Of a DNA stretch of 64,000 nucleotides, positions 52,775 to 61,904 are shown piece after piece. The stretch is from Sva-07 sp963716095 (lineage in GTDB: Bacteria; Actinomycetota; Acidimicrobiia; Acidimicrobiales; Ilumatobacteraceae). Position 1 is the first letter of the stretch. The number at the start of each line of letters is the position of its first letter. The DNA is taken from NCBI GenBank assembly GCA_963716095.1, contig CAVQSV010000002.1:62001-126000 (forward strand). Direction: 5' to 3'. Under the pieces are notes generated by a model. It had not been told where the DNA came from. It saw only the letters and a list, made by a program, of their open reading frames with translations, and ran no database searches. The translations under genes were made by a program, and so were the position numbers.

Positions 52775-53448
52775 CGGTCCAGCGTACGGTCGGCGTCGTT
52801 CGCGTGCGCAATCACAGCGGGCTCGTCACCCTTGCCGCGTTCGCGCAGCCAGCGGATCACCTCGACGAGCAGGGTGATGCCGAGAGCGGTACCGAAGGCG
52901 AGCCAGAACGCAGCGGCGTGGTTGTCCTCGAACGCCTGTCCGAACAGGTAGCCGAGACCGGCCGCGTAGGTCGCCCAGATCAATCCCGCCACCGCCACCC
53001 ATGCTGCGAACCAGAGACGAGGCTGCTGGGTGATGCCCGACGACACGGTGAGGATCGTGCGTCCGCCAGGGATGAAGCGAGCGGTGATCAGGAGGAGACC
53101 GCCGCGTTTCTTGATCTGCAACGCGGAGGCGTCGAGGCGTGCCATGCGGTTGGGCTTGCGCTCGGCCCACGCCCGAACACGCGGCTCGAAGCGGTCGCCG
53201 ATCCAGTACGCGAGGTTGTCGCCGAGGAACGCGCCGAACGCCCCGGCGAAGATCACGAGCGCCAGCGATTGGTTCCCAGCGCCGGCAGCGACCCCGCCGG
53301 CGATCACCGTGGTCTCGCCCGGAACGACGGGGAACACCGAGTCGAGCAGCGCGACCGAGAACACGATCAGGATGAACCACCCGCTCGACGAGAATTCGTC
53401 GAGCCACTCCGTGACGTCGGTGATGATGCTCGCGACGATGCCGACCAT
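52771..53448 (-). CDS. DedA/VTT-family membrane protein
   Basis: 225-residue VTT/SNARE-associated (DedA) protein. Helical segments SGWFILIVFSVALLDSVFPV, the re-entrant loop FPVVPGETTVIAGGVAA, FGAFLGDNLAYWIGDRFEP, RFIPGGRTILTVSSGI with the conserved arginine and glycine, and two terminal helices. DedA proteins move phospholipids or undecaprenyl phosphate across the membrane. ATG 53448; its stop overlaps etfA by four bases, so although the role differs it is transcribed with the electron-transfer genes. Confidence 0.9.
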   Translation of the reverse strand: MVGIVASIITDVTEWLDEFSSSGWFILIVFSVALLDSVFPVVPGETTVIAGGVAAGAGNQSLALVIFAGAFGAFLGDNLAYWIGDRFEPRVRAWAERKPNRMARLDASALQIKKRGGLLLITARFIPGGRTILTVSSGITQQPRLWFAAWVAVAGLIWATYAAGLGYLFGQAFEDNHAAAFWLAFGTALGITLLVEVIRWLRERGKGDEPAVIAHANDADRTLDR

Positions 53449-53491
53449 GACGGTCCGACGCTAGCGGCGAGGCCCCATGCCCCGCCCGCGA

Positions 53492-56061
53492 TCAGGACGT
53501 GATCGTGATGCGCACGCGGGCGTGCTCGGCCTCGGCGGACGAGGCGATCACGAGGTCGTACTCGCCGGGTTCGATCACCCAGTCGGCGGTCGCCGTGTCC
53601 CAGTGGTGGAACGCGTCGGGTCCGAATTCGACGTCGACGTCCGATGTCGAGCCGGCCGGGACGACGAGCTTCGTCCATGCCTTGAGCTCCTTCGGCGGGC
53701 GGAGCGCCGATGGTTCGACGGGAGCGACGTAGCCCTGTACCACCACGGTGGCGTCGCGGTCGCCGGCGGCGGTGATCGGCACCGTCACCGTCACGGCCTG
53801 ACCGGCGGTGACGGACGTTGCCGACGTGGTCGGCTCGCCCCATTCGGTGGTGCCGTAGCTGAGCCCGTGACCGAACGGGAACCTCGTGGCGAGGCCTCTT
53901 GCGTCATAGCCGCGGTAGCCCATGAACAGACCCTCGCCGTAGCGCTGTGTGCCGGCACCGGTGCTGTCGTGATCGGGTTGGTGATGCAGGTACGCCGGAT
54001 GGTCGGCGAGTCGTTTCGGGACCGAGGTGGGCAGCCGACCGCCGGGATCGGAGACACCGAGCAGCACGTCCACCAGCGCTTCGGCCTGTTCCTGTCCGGC
54101 AAAGAACGAGGTGAGGATCGCCGGCGCCGCGCCCGAGGTGTCCGGGTCGGCCCAGTCCATCGTGACCGGTGAGCCGGCGTTGACGATGACAGCGGTGTTC
54201 GGGTTGGCGGCCACGACGCGTCGGATCAGTTCGTCCTGGCGGCCCGGCAGATCCATCGTGGTGCGGTCGTGGCCTTCGGTCTCCCACTCGTCGTTCGTGC
54301 CGACCATCACGACCGCAACGTCGGCGTCGGCGGCTGCAGCCACCGCTCGTTCCATCAGGTCGGCCGGGTCGGGCGGACGGACGCCGACGCGGATCGCCGC
54401 GAATCCGTTCCCCGAATCCGTCGCGAACCCGATGTCGAGCGGTACCGGCTGCCCGGCGGTGCAGTGGATCGTGGCGGTCATCTCCTCGCTGCCATAGCCG
54501 AAGAACTCCTTGCTTCGCGGCCACTGCATCTCCCGGTCGGCGAGCAACTCCTCGAGGCCGTCGCCGGTGTCGACCGCCATCGCCATCGGCCCGGTCGTGA
54601 CCACGCCGACGGTGTGTTCGCCATCGACCTCGGGAACGAACGACCCCTCGATTCGTGTCGAGAACTGTCGCGGGTTGATGCCCTCGGGAACCGACCCGAA
54701 GAAGCGGACCAGCGTGGTCGGTGTCGGCTGCTCGAGCGCGACGTCGCCCGTCCAGTCGGTGCCGTTGACGTACGAGACCCGGAGCCCGCGCCCGCCGTCG
54801 GGACTGACGAGCTGGCCCTTGCGGACGACGGGGGTGAGGCGGTCGATTCGAACGCCCGGCTCGAAGACGATCTCGGCATCGGTTGCGGAGCCGGGCCCGA
54901 GCCGTTCGGTGAGCGCCGTCAGCAACGTCCGATGCGCGAACGGCGTGAGGCTTGCCGAGCCGCCGCCCATGCTCCTGTCGATTTCGGCGTTGGGGCCGAC
55001 CACCGCGATGCGGCGAACCCCTGCAGTGTCGATCGGGAGCACCGGTACCGAGACGTCCCCCTCGGGTGACGATCGGCTCGTTGCGCAACAGGACGGTGCC
55101 GGCGACGGCGGCGCGTCGCGTGAGCGCCCGCTCGGCGGGATCGTCGACCGACTGCTCGGTCACGTCGCAGGAGCGTTCGTCGGCGCGCACCCGATTGGCG
55201 AGCAGCAGCAGGTTGCGTACGAGCCGAGTCGACCTGAGCTTCGTCGACCTCGCCCCGCTCGACGGCGGCTTCGAGCTTGCGACCGTAGATGCGAACGGGA
55301 CCCGGCATCTCCAGATCGAGTCCCGCGTTCGCCGCCGGGGCTGCATCGTGCACGCCGTACCAGTCCGACACGACGAAGCCATCGAAGCCCCACTCGTCGC
55401 GCAGGACATCGGTGAGCAGGCGCCGATTGTGGGCGGCGTATTCTCCGGCGACCTTGTTGTACGAGCTCATGATGCCCCAGGCGTTCGCCTCCTTCACCGT
55501 GCGCTCGAAGGGGCGGAGGTACAGCTCGCGCAGGGTGCGTTCGTCGACGTCGACGTCGACGGTCATGCGTTCGATCTCGGTGTCGTTGGCGACGAAGTGC
55601 TTCACGGTGACGGCGACGTCGTGCGACTGCACGCCCCGGACGTACGCAACTGCGATACCGCCGGTGAGTTCGGGGTCCTCGCTGTAGCACTCGAACGTGC
55701 GCCCGCCCACCGGTGTGCGGTGCAGATTGACGGTGGGGCCGAGCACGATGTGGGCGCCCTTGCGGATCGCTTCGGTGCCGATCAGCGACCCGATCTCGCC
55801 GACGAGGTCAGGGTCCCACGTGGCGCCGAGGGTGATCCCGGCCGGTACGACGACACCGGGCGTTCCCGAGCCACCGTGGCCTTCGCCGCGTACACCGTTC
55901 GGGCCGTCGGACATCTTGAGCTGCGGGATCCCGGCGTCCGGGAACGCATGCGTGCGCCACGTCGTCTTGCCGGCGACGAACCGGCACTTGTCTTCGAGTG
56001 AGAGTGCAGCCAACGCCGCGTCGATGTCGATCACGATCGTCGAGTGTTGCAGGGATGGCAC
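53492..56061 (-). CDS. Glycoside hydrolase family 3 beta-glucosidase with PA14 and Fn3-like domains (two frameshifts)
   Basis: About 856 residues when corrected, no signal peptide. N-terminal TIM barrel: KMSDGPNGVRGEGHG, TVKHFVANDTEIER, and FDGFVVSDWYGVHD with the nucleophile Asp. One extra base near 55233 (after GEVDEAQVD) and one in a GGGGG run near 55063 break the frame; corrected, the alpha/beta sandwich begins RRIAVVGPNAEIDRSMGGGS. A PA14 insert (LRVSYVNGTDWTGDVALEQP onward), then FAGQEQAEALVDVLLG, GHGLSYGTTEW and a C-terminal Fn3-like domain follow. Cytosolic beta-glucosidase likely. GTG 56061 is a weak start call; it sits next to the hairpin at 56062. Confidence 0.82.
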
Positions 56062-56096
56062 CAGGGGTCAGACCCCTGATGTCAGACCCCTGATGT
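56062..56096. terminator. Hairpin (GGGGTC-A-GACCCC core) with partial duplication
   Basis: CAGGGGTCAGACCCCTG at 56062-56078 is a perfect palindrome, and ATGTCAGACCCCTGATG repeats its right half. It lies between the flavoenzyme stop and the GH3 start on the same strand. The GTC-A-GAC core is shared with three other hairpins. Confidence 0.65.
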
Positions 56097-56098
56097 CG

Positions 56099-58045
56099 TC
56101 AGACGGCGGCGCCGGCGCGCTCGCCTTCGACGACGGCGGCGTGTGCACGGCGCGGGGCCACACAGTCGCCGACCCGTTCGACGCTGACGCCTGCGGCCTC
56201 GAGATCGCGGTAGAGCCACTCGACCGGGTGGGCGTGGACCGCGAGCACCACCCAGTCGGGGGTTCGGGTCACGTTGGTGCCGGTCGGGTGATGCAGCAGG
56301 TTGAGCGTGCGAGCTTCCATCCCCATCGGGACCAGGTCGGTGGTCTGCACGATGCCCTTCTCGCCGGCGCGGATCCACCAGTTCTCCATGTCGAGGGTGA
56401 TGCCGAGGTCCTGGCCGACGACCATGCCCTGGGTGATCACCTCGACGTTGCAGCCACGGTCGGCCAACACCTCGGCGGTGGAGGTGGCGTGGTGGAAACC
56501 GATCTCGTCGATCACCACGACGTCGCCGAACGGCTGCACCGTTCCATCGAGGACTTGGCGAACGTCGCACACGTTGTCGGCGTCGCCGGGCACCCAGTAG
56601 GGGAGTGCAGCCTCGGCGCCGGTGGCGACGATCACGTGGTCGGGCTGCTTCTCGTCGACGAGACCGGGCCAGACCCCGACGCCGTACTCGAACTCGACAC
56701 CGAGCCGACGGCACTCGGTGAGTTGGTTGCGGATCATGTCGCCGAACTCGGCGCGGTTCGGCACCGAGGCTGCAAGACGAACCTGGCCGCCCGCCTCGGG
56801 CTCCTTTTCGTAGACAGTGACCTGGTGGCCGTTGCGCCGTGCGGCGATCGCGGCTTGCAGGCCGGCGGGGCCGGCGCCGACCACCATCACCGACTTGGGC
56901 TTCGACGTGAGCTGCACCGTGCCGACACCCTCGGCTTCGCGCCCGGTGCGGGGGTTCTCGATGCAGCCGAGCCAGCGGTTGAGACCCATCCGGCCCACGC
57001 ACTCCTGGTTGCACGACAGGCACAGCCGTGTCTCGTCGGTGGCACCGGCTCGAGCCTTCGCCACGAAGTCGGCGTCGGCGATCTGCCCGCGGACCACGCC
57101 GACGAGATCGCAATGACCCTCGGCCAGCGCTCGCTCGGCCTGGAGTGGATCCTTGAATCGCCCGACGCCAACCACCGGCAGGTCGACTGCCTTGCGGATC
57201 GCTGACGGGATGAACATCGCGTAGCCGGGCGGGATGTGCATCGACGCCTCGATCATGAACAGGCTCGCCGTCGCCACGCCGATCGAGGTGTTGATGTAGT
57301 CGACCTGGCCGGTTGCCTCGACGATCTCGGAGATTCGAACGGCATCGTCGATCGTGGTGCCGTGTTCGATCAGTTCGTCGCCGCAGATCCGCACCCCGAG
57401 CGCCATGCCTCGCCCGATCTCCTTGCGGACGGCGGTGACGATGTCGACGAGGAGGCGGGCCCGATTCTCGAGCGAGCCGCCGTAGTCGTCGGTGCGGTGG
57501 TTGGTGGCGGGGGAGAGGAAACCGCGCACGATCGAGCTGTGTGAGCACTGCAGTTCGATGCCGTCGAAGCCGCCTTCGGCGCAGTGTTCGGCCACCAGTG
57601 CGTAGCCGGCGACGATCTCGTCGATCTCGGCGTGGGTGACGGCTTTGGGGACCTCGCGGAAGAGGGGGTCGGCCACCGACGATGGTCCCCACACGGGCAG
57701 CCGCGAGTACATCGACGAGGCCTGGCCGCCGTTGTGGTTGATCTGGGCGAAGATCGGCACGCGGTGACGATGTACGGCGTCGGTGATCTTTCGGTAGCCG
57801 GGGATGACGTCGCGGTGGAAGCCGTGGATCAGCTTCTCGTAGGGCCAGTCGGTGGGGTGGGTGGAGTGTTCCTCGGTGATGATCAGCCCGGTTCCGCCGG
57901 CAGCGCGTGCGCCGTAGTAGGCCGCGTGCTGATCGGTCGGCAGCCCGTTTCGGGCGTAGTTGGTGAGGTGCGCCGAGAAGACGATGCGGTTGCGCACCTC
58001 GACCGGGCCGAGCTGCTGTGGAGTCCAGAGGTAGCGGTACGCCAT
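56099..58045 (-). CDS. FadH/OYE-type flavin/iron-sulfur oxidoreductase, mycofactocin-system-like
   Basis: 648-residue enzyme of the 2,4-dienoyl-CoA reductase/old-yellow-enzyme type. N-terminal FMN barrel: NRIVFSAHLTNYARNGLPTD, GIELQCSHSSIVRGFLSP with the catalytic-type His, DLVGVVRGQIADADFVAKA; [4Fe-4S] ligands CLSCNQECVGRM and the Cys of WLGCIENP; then an FAD domain VMVVGAGPAGLQAAIAARRN and a second dinucleotide fold. It resembles the FadH/OYE oxidoreductases that co-occur with mycofactocin genes, consistent with the mft-etf genes downstream on this strand. Actual substrate unknown. ATG 58045. Confidence 0.87.
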   Translation of the reverse strand: MAYRYLWTPQQLGPVEVRNRIVFSAHLTNYARNGLPTDQHAAYYGARAAGGTGLIITEEHSTHPTDWPYEKLIHGFHRDVIPGYRKITDAVHRHRVPIFAQINHNGGQASSMYSRLPVWGPSSVADPLFREVPKAVTHAEIDEIVAGYALVAEHCAEGGFDGIELQCSHSSIVRGFLSPATNHRTDDYGGSLENRARLLVDIVTAVRKEIGRGMALGVRICGDELIEHGTTIDDAVRISEIVEATGQVDYINTSIGVATASLFMIEASMHIPPGYAMFIPSAIRKAVDLPVVGVGRFKDPLQAERALAEGHCDLVGVVRGQIADADFVAKARAGATDETRLCLSCNQECVGRMGLNRWLGCIENPRTGREAEGVGTVQLTSKPKSVMVVGAGPAGLQAAIAARRNGHQVTVYEKEPEAGGQVRLAASVPNRAEFGDMIRNQLTECRRLGVEFEYGVGVWPGLVDEKQPDHVIVATGAEAALPYWVPGDADNVCDVRQVLDGTVQPFGDVVVIDEIGFHHATSTAEVLADRGCNVEVITQGMVVGQDLGITLDMENWWIRAGEKGIVQTTDLVPMGMEARTLNLLHHPTGTNVTRTPDWVVLAVHAHPVEWLYRDLEAAGVSVERVGDCVAPRRAHAAVVEGERAGAAV

Positions 58046-58106
58046 GCGCCGCCACGGTACCGGCCCCGTCCGCACCGCACGATGTCCAGCCCGCCACCCG
58101 CCCATC

Positions 58107-58194
58107 CCGTTCGCCCCACCCCGTTCGCCCCACCCCGTTCGCCCCACCCCGTCGCCCCACCCGTTCGCCCCACCCCGTTCGCCCCACCCCGTTC
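58107..58194. repeat. Tandem 14-bp repeat
   Basis: About six to seven copies of CCGTTCGCCCCACC, some shortened by one base or more, upstream of the flavoenzyme gene. The final copy runs into the CGTTCGCGTTGC element. Variable copies suggest slippage. Confidence 0.8.
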
Positions 58195-58320
58195 GCGTTG
58201 CGGTTCGGATGACCTGGTCCGTCGGATCTGCAACATGAACGGGTGGTGGGGTCGGCCCCGACGTTTGCGTTGCGGTTCGGATGACCTGGTCCGTCGGATC
58301 TGCAACATGAACGGGTGGTG
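58195..58320. repeat. Duplicated 54-bp element of the CGTT-GCGTTGC family
   Basis: Identical 54-nt copies at 58195-58248 and 58267-58320, each starting GCGTTGCGGTTCGGATGACC and ending ATGAACGGGTGGTG, 18 bases apart. Arms resemble the hairpin at 11942: the left CGTTYGCGTTGC and a right TGCAACATGAACG. Between divergent genes. Confidence 0.8.
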
Positions 58321-58330
58321 TGGTCGGGTG

Positions 58331-58370
58331 GGCTGGGGTGGGCTGGGGTGGGCTGGGGTGGGCTGGGGCG
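58331..58370. repeat. Tandem 10-bp repeat
   Basis: Four copies of GGCTGGGGTG (last with GGCG) directly before the SDR gene's upstream region. The G-rich strand could form a quadruplex, but no function is shown. Confidence 0.75.
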
Positions 58371-58415
58371 CGTCCATCACGGCGGTGGCATGGTCTGGCG
58401 TCCTAGATTTGTTCG

Positions 58416-59267
58416 ATGTCCGACTCGCAGCCCGCATCGACGCGCCCGCCTGCCATTGCGCCGGGCAATGTGGCCGTGATCACCGGAGGCGCCAGCGGGA
58501 TCGGACTCGCCGTCGCCGAGGCGATGATCGCCGAGGGGATGAGCGTGGTGCTCGCCGACATCGACGCGCCGAAGCTGCGCGACGTCGAGGCCCGCCTCAG
58601 CGAGGATGGTGCGAGCGTCGCCACCATGGTGTGCAACACCACGGCCGAGCCCGAGGTCAATGCGCTGATCGAATACGCCGTCGAGCAGTTCGGTGGTGTC
58701 CACGTGATGTTCAACAACGCCGGCATCGCCGGTGTCGGCGACGCCTGGACCGACCCGGTCGAACTGTGGAGCCGAGTTCTCGACGTCAACGTGCTCGGCG
58801 TGGTCTACGGCATCCGCGCAGTGCTCCCGGTCATGCAGGAGCAGGGTGTGGGCCACATCGTCAGCACGGCGTCGCATGCCGGCCTGAACGGCGCGCCGGG
58901 CATCGCGCCGTATGTGGCCAGCAAGCACGCCGTGGTCGGGCTGAGCGAGAGCCTGTTCATGGAACTCGAAGTGACCGGCTCGCCGGTGGGTGCCAGCGTG
59001 CTCTGCCCCGAGTTCGTCAAGACCGACCTGATGGGCAAGGAACCCGAGGCGGTCGAATCGCCGATGGCGCAGTTGATCAACCAGGCCCTCGCTGCAGGCG
59101 TCGACGGCGGGATCCCCGCCAGTCAGGTCGCCGCCGAGGTCGTCGGGGCGATCAAGGCCGATCGATTCTGGATCCTCACCCACGACTCCACCCGCGAGGC
59201 ATCGGTCGCCCGCGTCCAACGTGCCGCCGACGGCATCAACCCTCCGGTCACCCTGCCGGAGAGCTGA
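58416..59267 (+). CDS. Short-chain dehydrogenase/reductase
   Basis: 283-residue classical SDR: VAVITGGASGIGLAVAEAMI, LADIDAP (NAD-type acidic residue), VMFNNAGIAGVGDAW, IVSTASHAGLNG, catalytic YVASKHAVVGLSESL. The N-terminus is Pro-rich and the C-terminal region (ILTHDSTREASVARVQRAAD) suggests a substrate loop of the type seen in actinobacterial fatty-acyl or steroid SDRs. Divergent from the flavoenzyme gene across 370 bases of repeats. The DNA methylase gene starts eight bases after its stop. Confidence 0.9.
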   Translation: MSDSQPASTRPPAIAPGNVAVITGGASGIGLAVAEAMIAEGMSVVLADIDAPKLRDVEARLSEDGASVATMVCNTTAEPEVNALIEYAVEQFGGVHVMFNNAGIAGVGDAWTDPVELWSRVLDVNVLGVVYGIRAVLPVMQEQGVGHIVSTASHAGLNGAPGIAPYVASKHAVVGLSESLFMELEVTGSPVGASVLCPEFVKTDLMGKEPEAVESPMAQLINQALAAGVDGGIPASQVAAEVVGAIKADRFWILTHDSTREASVARVQRAADGINPPVTLPES

Positions 59268-59274
59268 CCGCACG

Positions 59275-60568
59275 ATGGGAACCTCCACCTCGTCGTTCGG
59301 CGTCGGCAAGCGAGAATCGCACGACTCCTCCGACTTCTATTCACGGTTCGCGCCGCCAGAGGTCAGCGACGACGACACGATCGGCGAGCCGGGCGAACTC
59401 GACGCCATCCACGTCGGCGATGCCCGCGACATGGCCGATGTGCCCGATGGATCGGTCGCGCTCGTCGTCACGTCGCCGCCGTACTTCGCCGGCAAGGAGT
59501 ACGAGACCGCACTCGGCGAAGGTCACGTGCCCGGCGACTATCTCGACTACCTCGCAATGTTGCGCGACGTGCTCGCCGAGTGTGTCCGCACACTCGAACC
59601 GGGTGGCCGCCTGGCAGTCAACGTCGCCAACCTCGGCCGACGCCCGTACCGAAGCCTCGCCGCCGACGTCACCACCATCTTGCAGGACGACCTGCGGCTG
59701 CTCCTCCGCGGCGAAGTGATCTGGCAGAAGCAGCGCGGCGCGAGCGGTTCGTGCGCCTGGGGCTCGTATCGGTCGCCGGCCAACCCGGTGCTGCGCGACA
59801 CCACCGAACGCGTGATCATCGCCAGCAAGGGTCGCTTCGACCGGGTCGGACGCGGTTCGGCGTCGCCGCGGCGAGCCCGGTCTGGCCACGATCCCGGGCG
59901 ACGAGTTCATGGAAGCCACGCTCGACGTCTGGGAGATTCCGGCCGAGAGTGCCACTCGGGTCGGTCATCCCGCACCGTTCCCGGTGGCGCTGGTCGAGCG
60001 GTGCATCCAGCTGTTCACCTATCACGGCGACGTCGTGCTCGACCCGTTCATGGGATCGGGCACCACCGCCGTCGCCGCGGTCAACACCGGGCGTCGTTAC
60101 GTCGGCTACGACACCGATCCCGGCTATGTCGACAAGGCGCGTGAACGGGTGGCCTCGATGGCGCCCGCCCCACCACGTGATCAGCGGACACTGAAGGAGA
60201 TCGCTCGCACCCTGCTCGATGAAGCCGGATGCACCGACGTCGTCGAAAGTGCCAGGGTGGCGCCCGGGGTCACCGTGGGATTCCGGGCAACGGGGCCCGA
60301 CGGCATCGAGCGGCTGTACGAGCTCGCCGGCGTCAACACGCCCGCTCGGCCCGGACTGACCCGTATCGACGCGGTGTGGCGCACGATCGCCAAGGCGTCG
60401 GTTGCCCACGAGATCGAGCCGGCGACCCCGTTCGTCGTGCTCACCTCCGGCACGGTGCGCGGCGGGCCGATGGCTGCGGTGGTCGGCGATGGCCGCCCGG
60501 TCACCCAGGTGATCGACGTGACCGGCGACGACGCGCTCGAGCATCTGGCCGGCGACCGCGCCGGCTGA
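59275..60568 (+). CDS. Orphan DNA methyltransferase, N4/N6 beta-class (one frameshift)
   Basis: Site-specific DNA methylase, about 430 residues when corrected. Motif IV VTSPPYFAGKEYETALGEG, then GGRLAVNVANLGRRPY; after the frame change near 59878 the motif I loop VVLDPFMGSGTTAVAAVNTG and YDTDPGYVDKARERV. Order IV before I marks a beta-class enzyme making N4-methylcytosine or N6-methyladenine. A C-terminal extension of about 130 residues (from DQRTLKEIARTLLDEAG) is not part of the core. No restriction endonuclease gene is nearby, so a regulatory or protective role is likely. Confidence 0.85.
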
Positions 60569-60583
60569 CGAACGGCGGGCACC

Positions 60584-61780
60584 GTGCCGGACGTGCGCAC
60601 GACGAGCGAGGTCGACCGACGTGCGCTGCGCGCCGTCGCGGTGCAGTTCTTCGCGAACGGGGCAACGATCGCCACGGTCGTGCCCCGGCTGCCGGACCTG
60701 CGCGAGCAGGTCGAGGTGTCGATCGCCGGGCTCGGTGTGGTCCTCACCGTCGGGACACTCGCCAGCCTGATCGGCGTGCTCTTCGCCGGCCGGGTCGTCG
60801 CCCGCGTCGGCAGCCGACGGGTGTTGATCTACGGCGGCGTGCTGTCGATCGGTTTCCTGCCGGTGATCGGGGTCGCGACCACGCCGGTCGTCCTCGCGTT
60901 CGGGCTGTTCGGTCTGCTGTTCTTCGACATCTTCATCGACGTGGCGATGAACGTGCAGGGCTCCGCGTTGAGCGCGCGCCGCCACACCCCGGTGATGAAC
61001 CGCCTGCACGGGCTCTGGAGCCTCGGTGCGGTCACCGGCGGGTTGGTGACCGTCGTTGCGCTGCGCGCAGACGTGAGCGTGATGTGGCAGCTCACGGTGG
61101 TGGCGGTCGTGCTGATCGGTGTGCTGCGCTTCGTGGCGCCGGGTCTGTTGCGCAGCGACGACGAACCGGCGGCGACGGTGGACCTGCCGGCGACCGCGGG
61201 GCGAGGGGAGCCGACGCCCTCGAGTGGTGTGTTGTCGTTCGCCGGGCTGGTGCTGGGTGTCGGCGGCGCCGCGGCGATGTCGATCGAGATGACCAACACC
61301 GATTGGGCGGCGTTCCGGCTCGGCGACGATCTCGGTGCAGCGCCGGGGGTTGCGGGCCTGGGTTTCGTGATCTTCTCGGCGGCGATGATGGTGGGACGCC
61401 TGAGCGGCGACTGGGTGCAGGTGCGCGTCGGTCCGACGTCGCTGATTCGAGGGGCGTCCGTCCTGGTCGCGATCGGGGCAGTGCTCGCAACGCTCGTCGA
61501 CAGCGTGCCGATTTCGATCGTCGGGTTCCTGATCGGCGGCATCGGTACGTCGGTGCTCTTCCCCCAACTGTACGACCGCGCCGCTCGCTGGCCGGGTCGG
61601 CCAGGCTCTGGGTTTGCTGCGATGCTGATCGGCCAGCGGGGCTCCGCGGTGGTGACGCCGGCGCTCGTGGGGGTGCTCGCCAACACCGATGCGCTGTCGG
61701 TCGGTCAGGCGATGGCGATCGTGGTCGTCCCCGCGGCGGTGGCGATCATGGCGACGACGTTCGCCCGCCCACCTCGCTGA
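60584..61780 (+). CDS. Major facilitator superfamily transporter
   Basis: 398-residue MFS protein with about twelve membrane helices. Typical loop-2/3 motif: GRVVARVGSRRVLIYGGVL; helices GLGVVLTVGTLASLIGVLFAG, FLPVIGVATTPVVLAFGLFG, and a late AMLIGQRGSAVVTPALVGVL. The middle has a 25-residue Pro/Ala-rich cytoplasmic loop. Resembles the fucose/sugar-permease-like group but substrate is unknown. GTG 60584 (VPDVRTTSEVDRR). Next to the methylase by 15 bases. Confidence 0.88.
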   Translation: MPDVRTTSEVDRRALRAVAVQFFANGATIATVVPRLPDLREQVEVSIAGLGVVLTVGTLASLIGVLFAGRVVARVGSRRVLIYGGVLSIGFLPVIGVATTPVVLAFGLFGLLFFDIFIDVAMNVQGSALSARRHTPVMNRLHGLWSLGAVTGGLVTVVALRADVSVMWQLTVVAVVLIGVLRFVAPGLLRSDDEPAATVDLPATAGRGEPTPSSGVLSFAGLVLGVGGAAAMSIEMTNTDWAAFRLGDDLGAAPGVAGLGFVIFSAAMMVGRLSGDWVQVRVGPTSLIRGASVLVAIGAVLATLVDSVPISIVGFLIGGIGTSVLFPQLYDRAARWPGRPGSGFAAMLIGQRGSAVVTPALVGVLANTDALSVGQAMAIVVVPAAVAIMATTFARPPR

Positions 61781-61842
61781 GTTCGCCAGCACGGTGAGAC
61801 GTACCACTCACGGTGGAAGCGCTCGAACGTGTTGGGGCCGAG

Positions 61843-61883
61843 CGATGAGTCTTCGCGACACCCGTTGTCACGGAGACTCATCG
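61843..61883. repeat. CGATGAGT hairpin, copy 5
   Basis: 41 nt, CGATGAGTCTTCGCGACACC to GTCACGGAGACTCATCG. Same end sequence and similar length as the GCGATGAG hairpins but with T for C after GATGAG. Between convergent genes. Confidence 0.8.
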
Positions 61884-61904
61884 GCCCGGAGCGCCGCCAC
61901 CGAG

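Noticed and set aside
47414..58045. Classic nitrogen-fixation fixABCX operon.
   Set aside because: No nif or other fix genes are present, and the neighbours are mycofactocin genes; the ETF set more likely serves mycofactocin or dehydrogenase electron flow.
58107..58370. Possible CRISPR array.
   Set aside because: The repeats are 10-14 bp tandem units without spacers plus one 54-bp duplication, and there are no cas genes.
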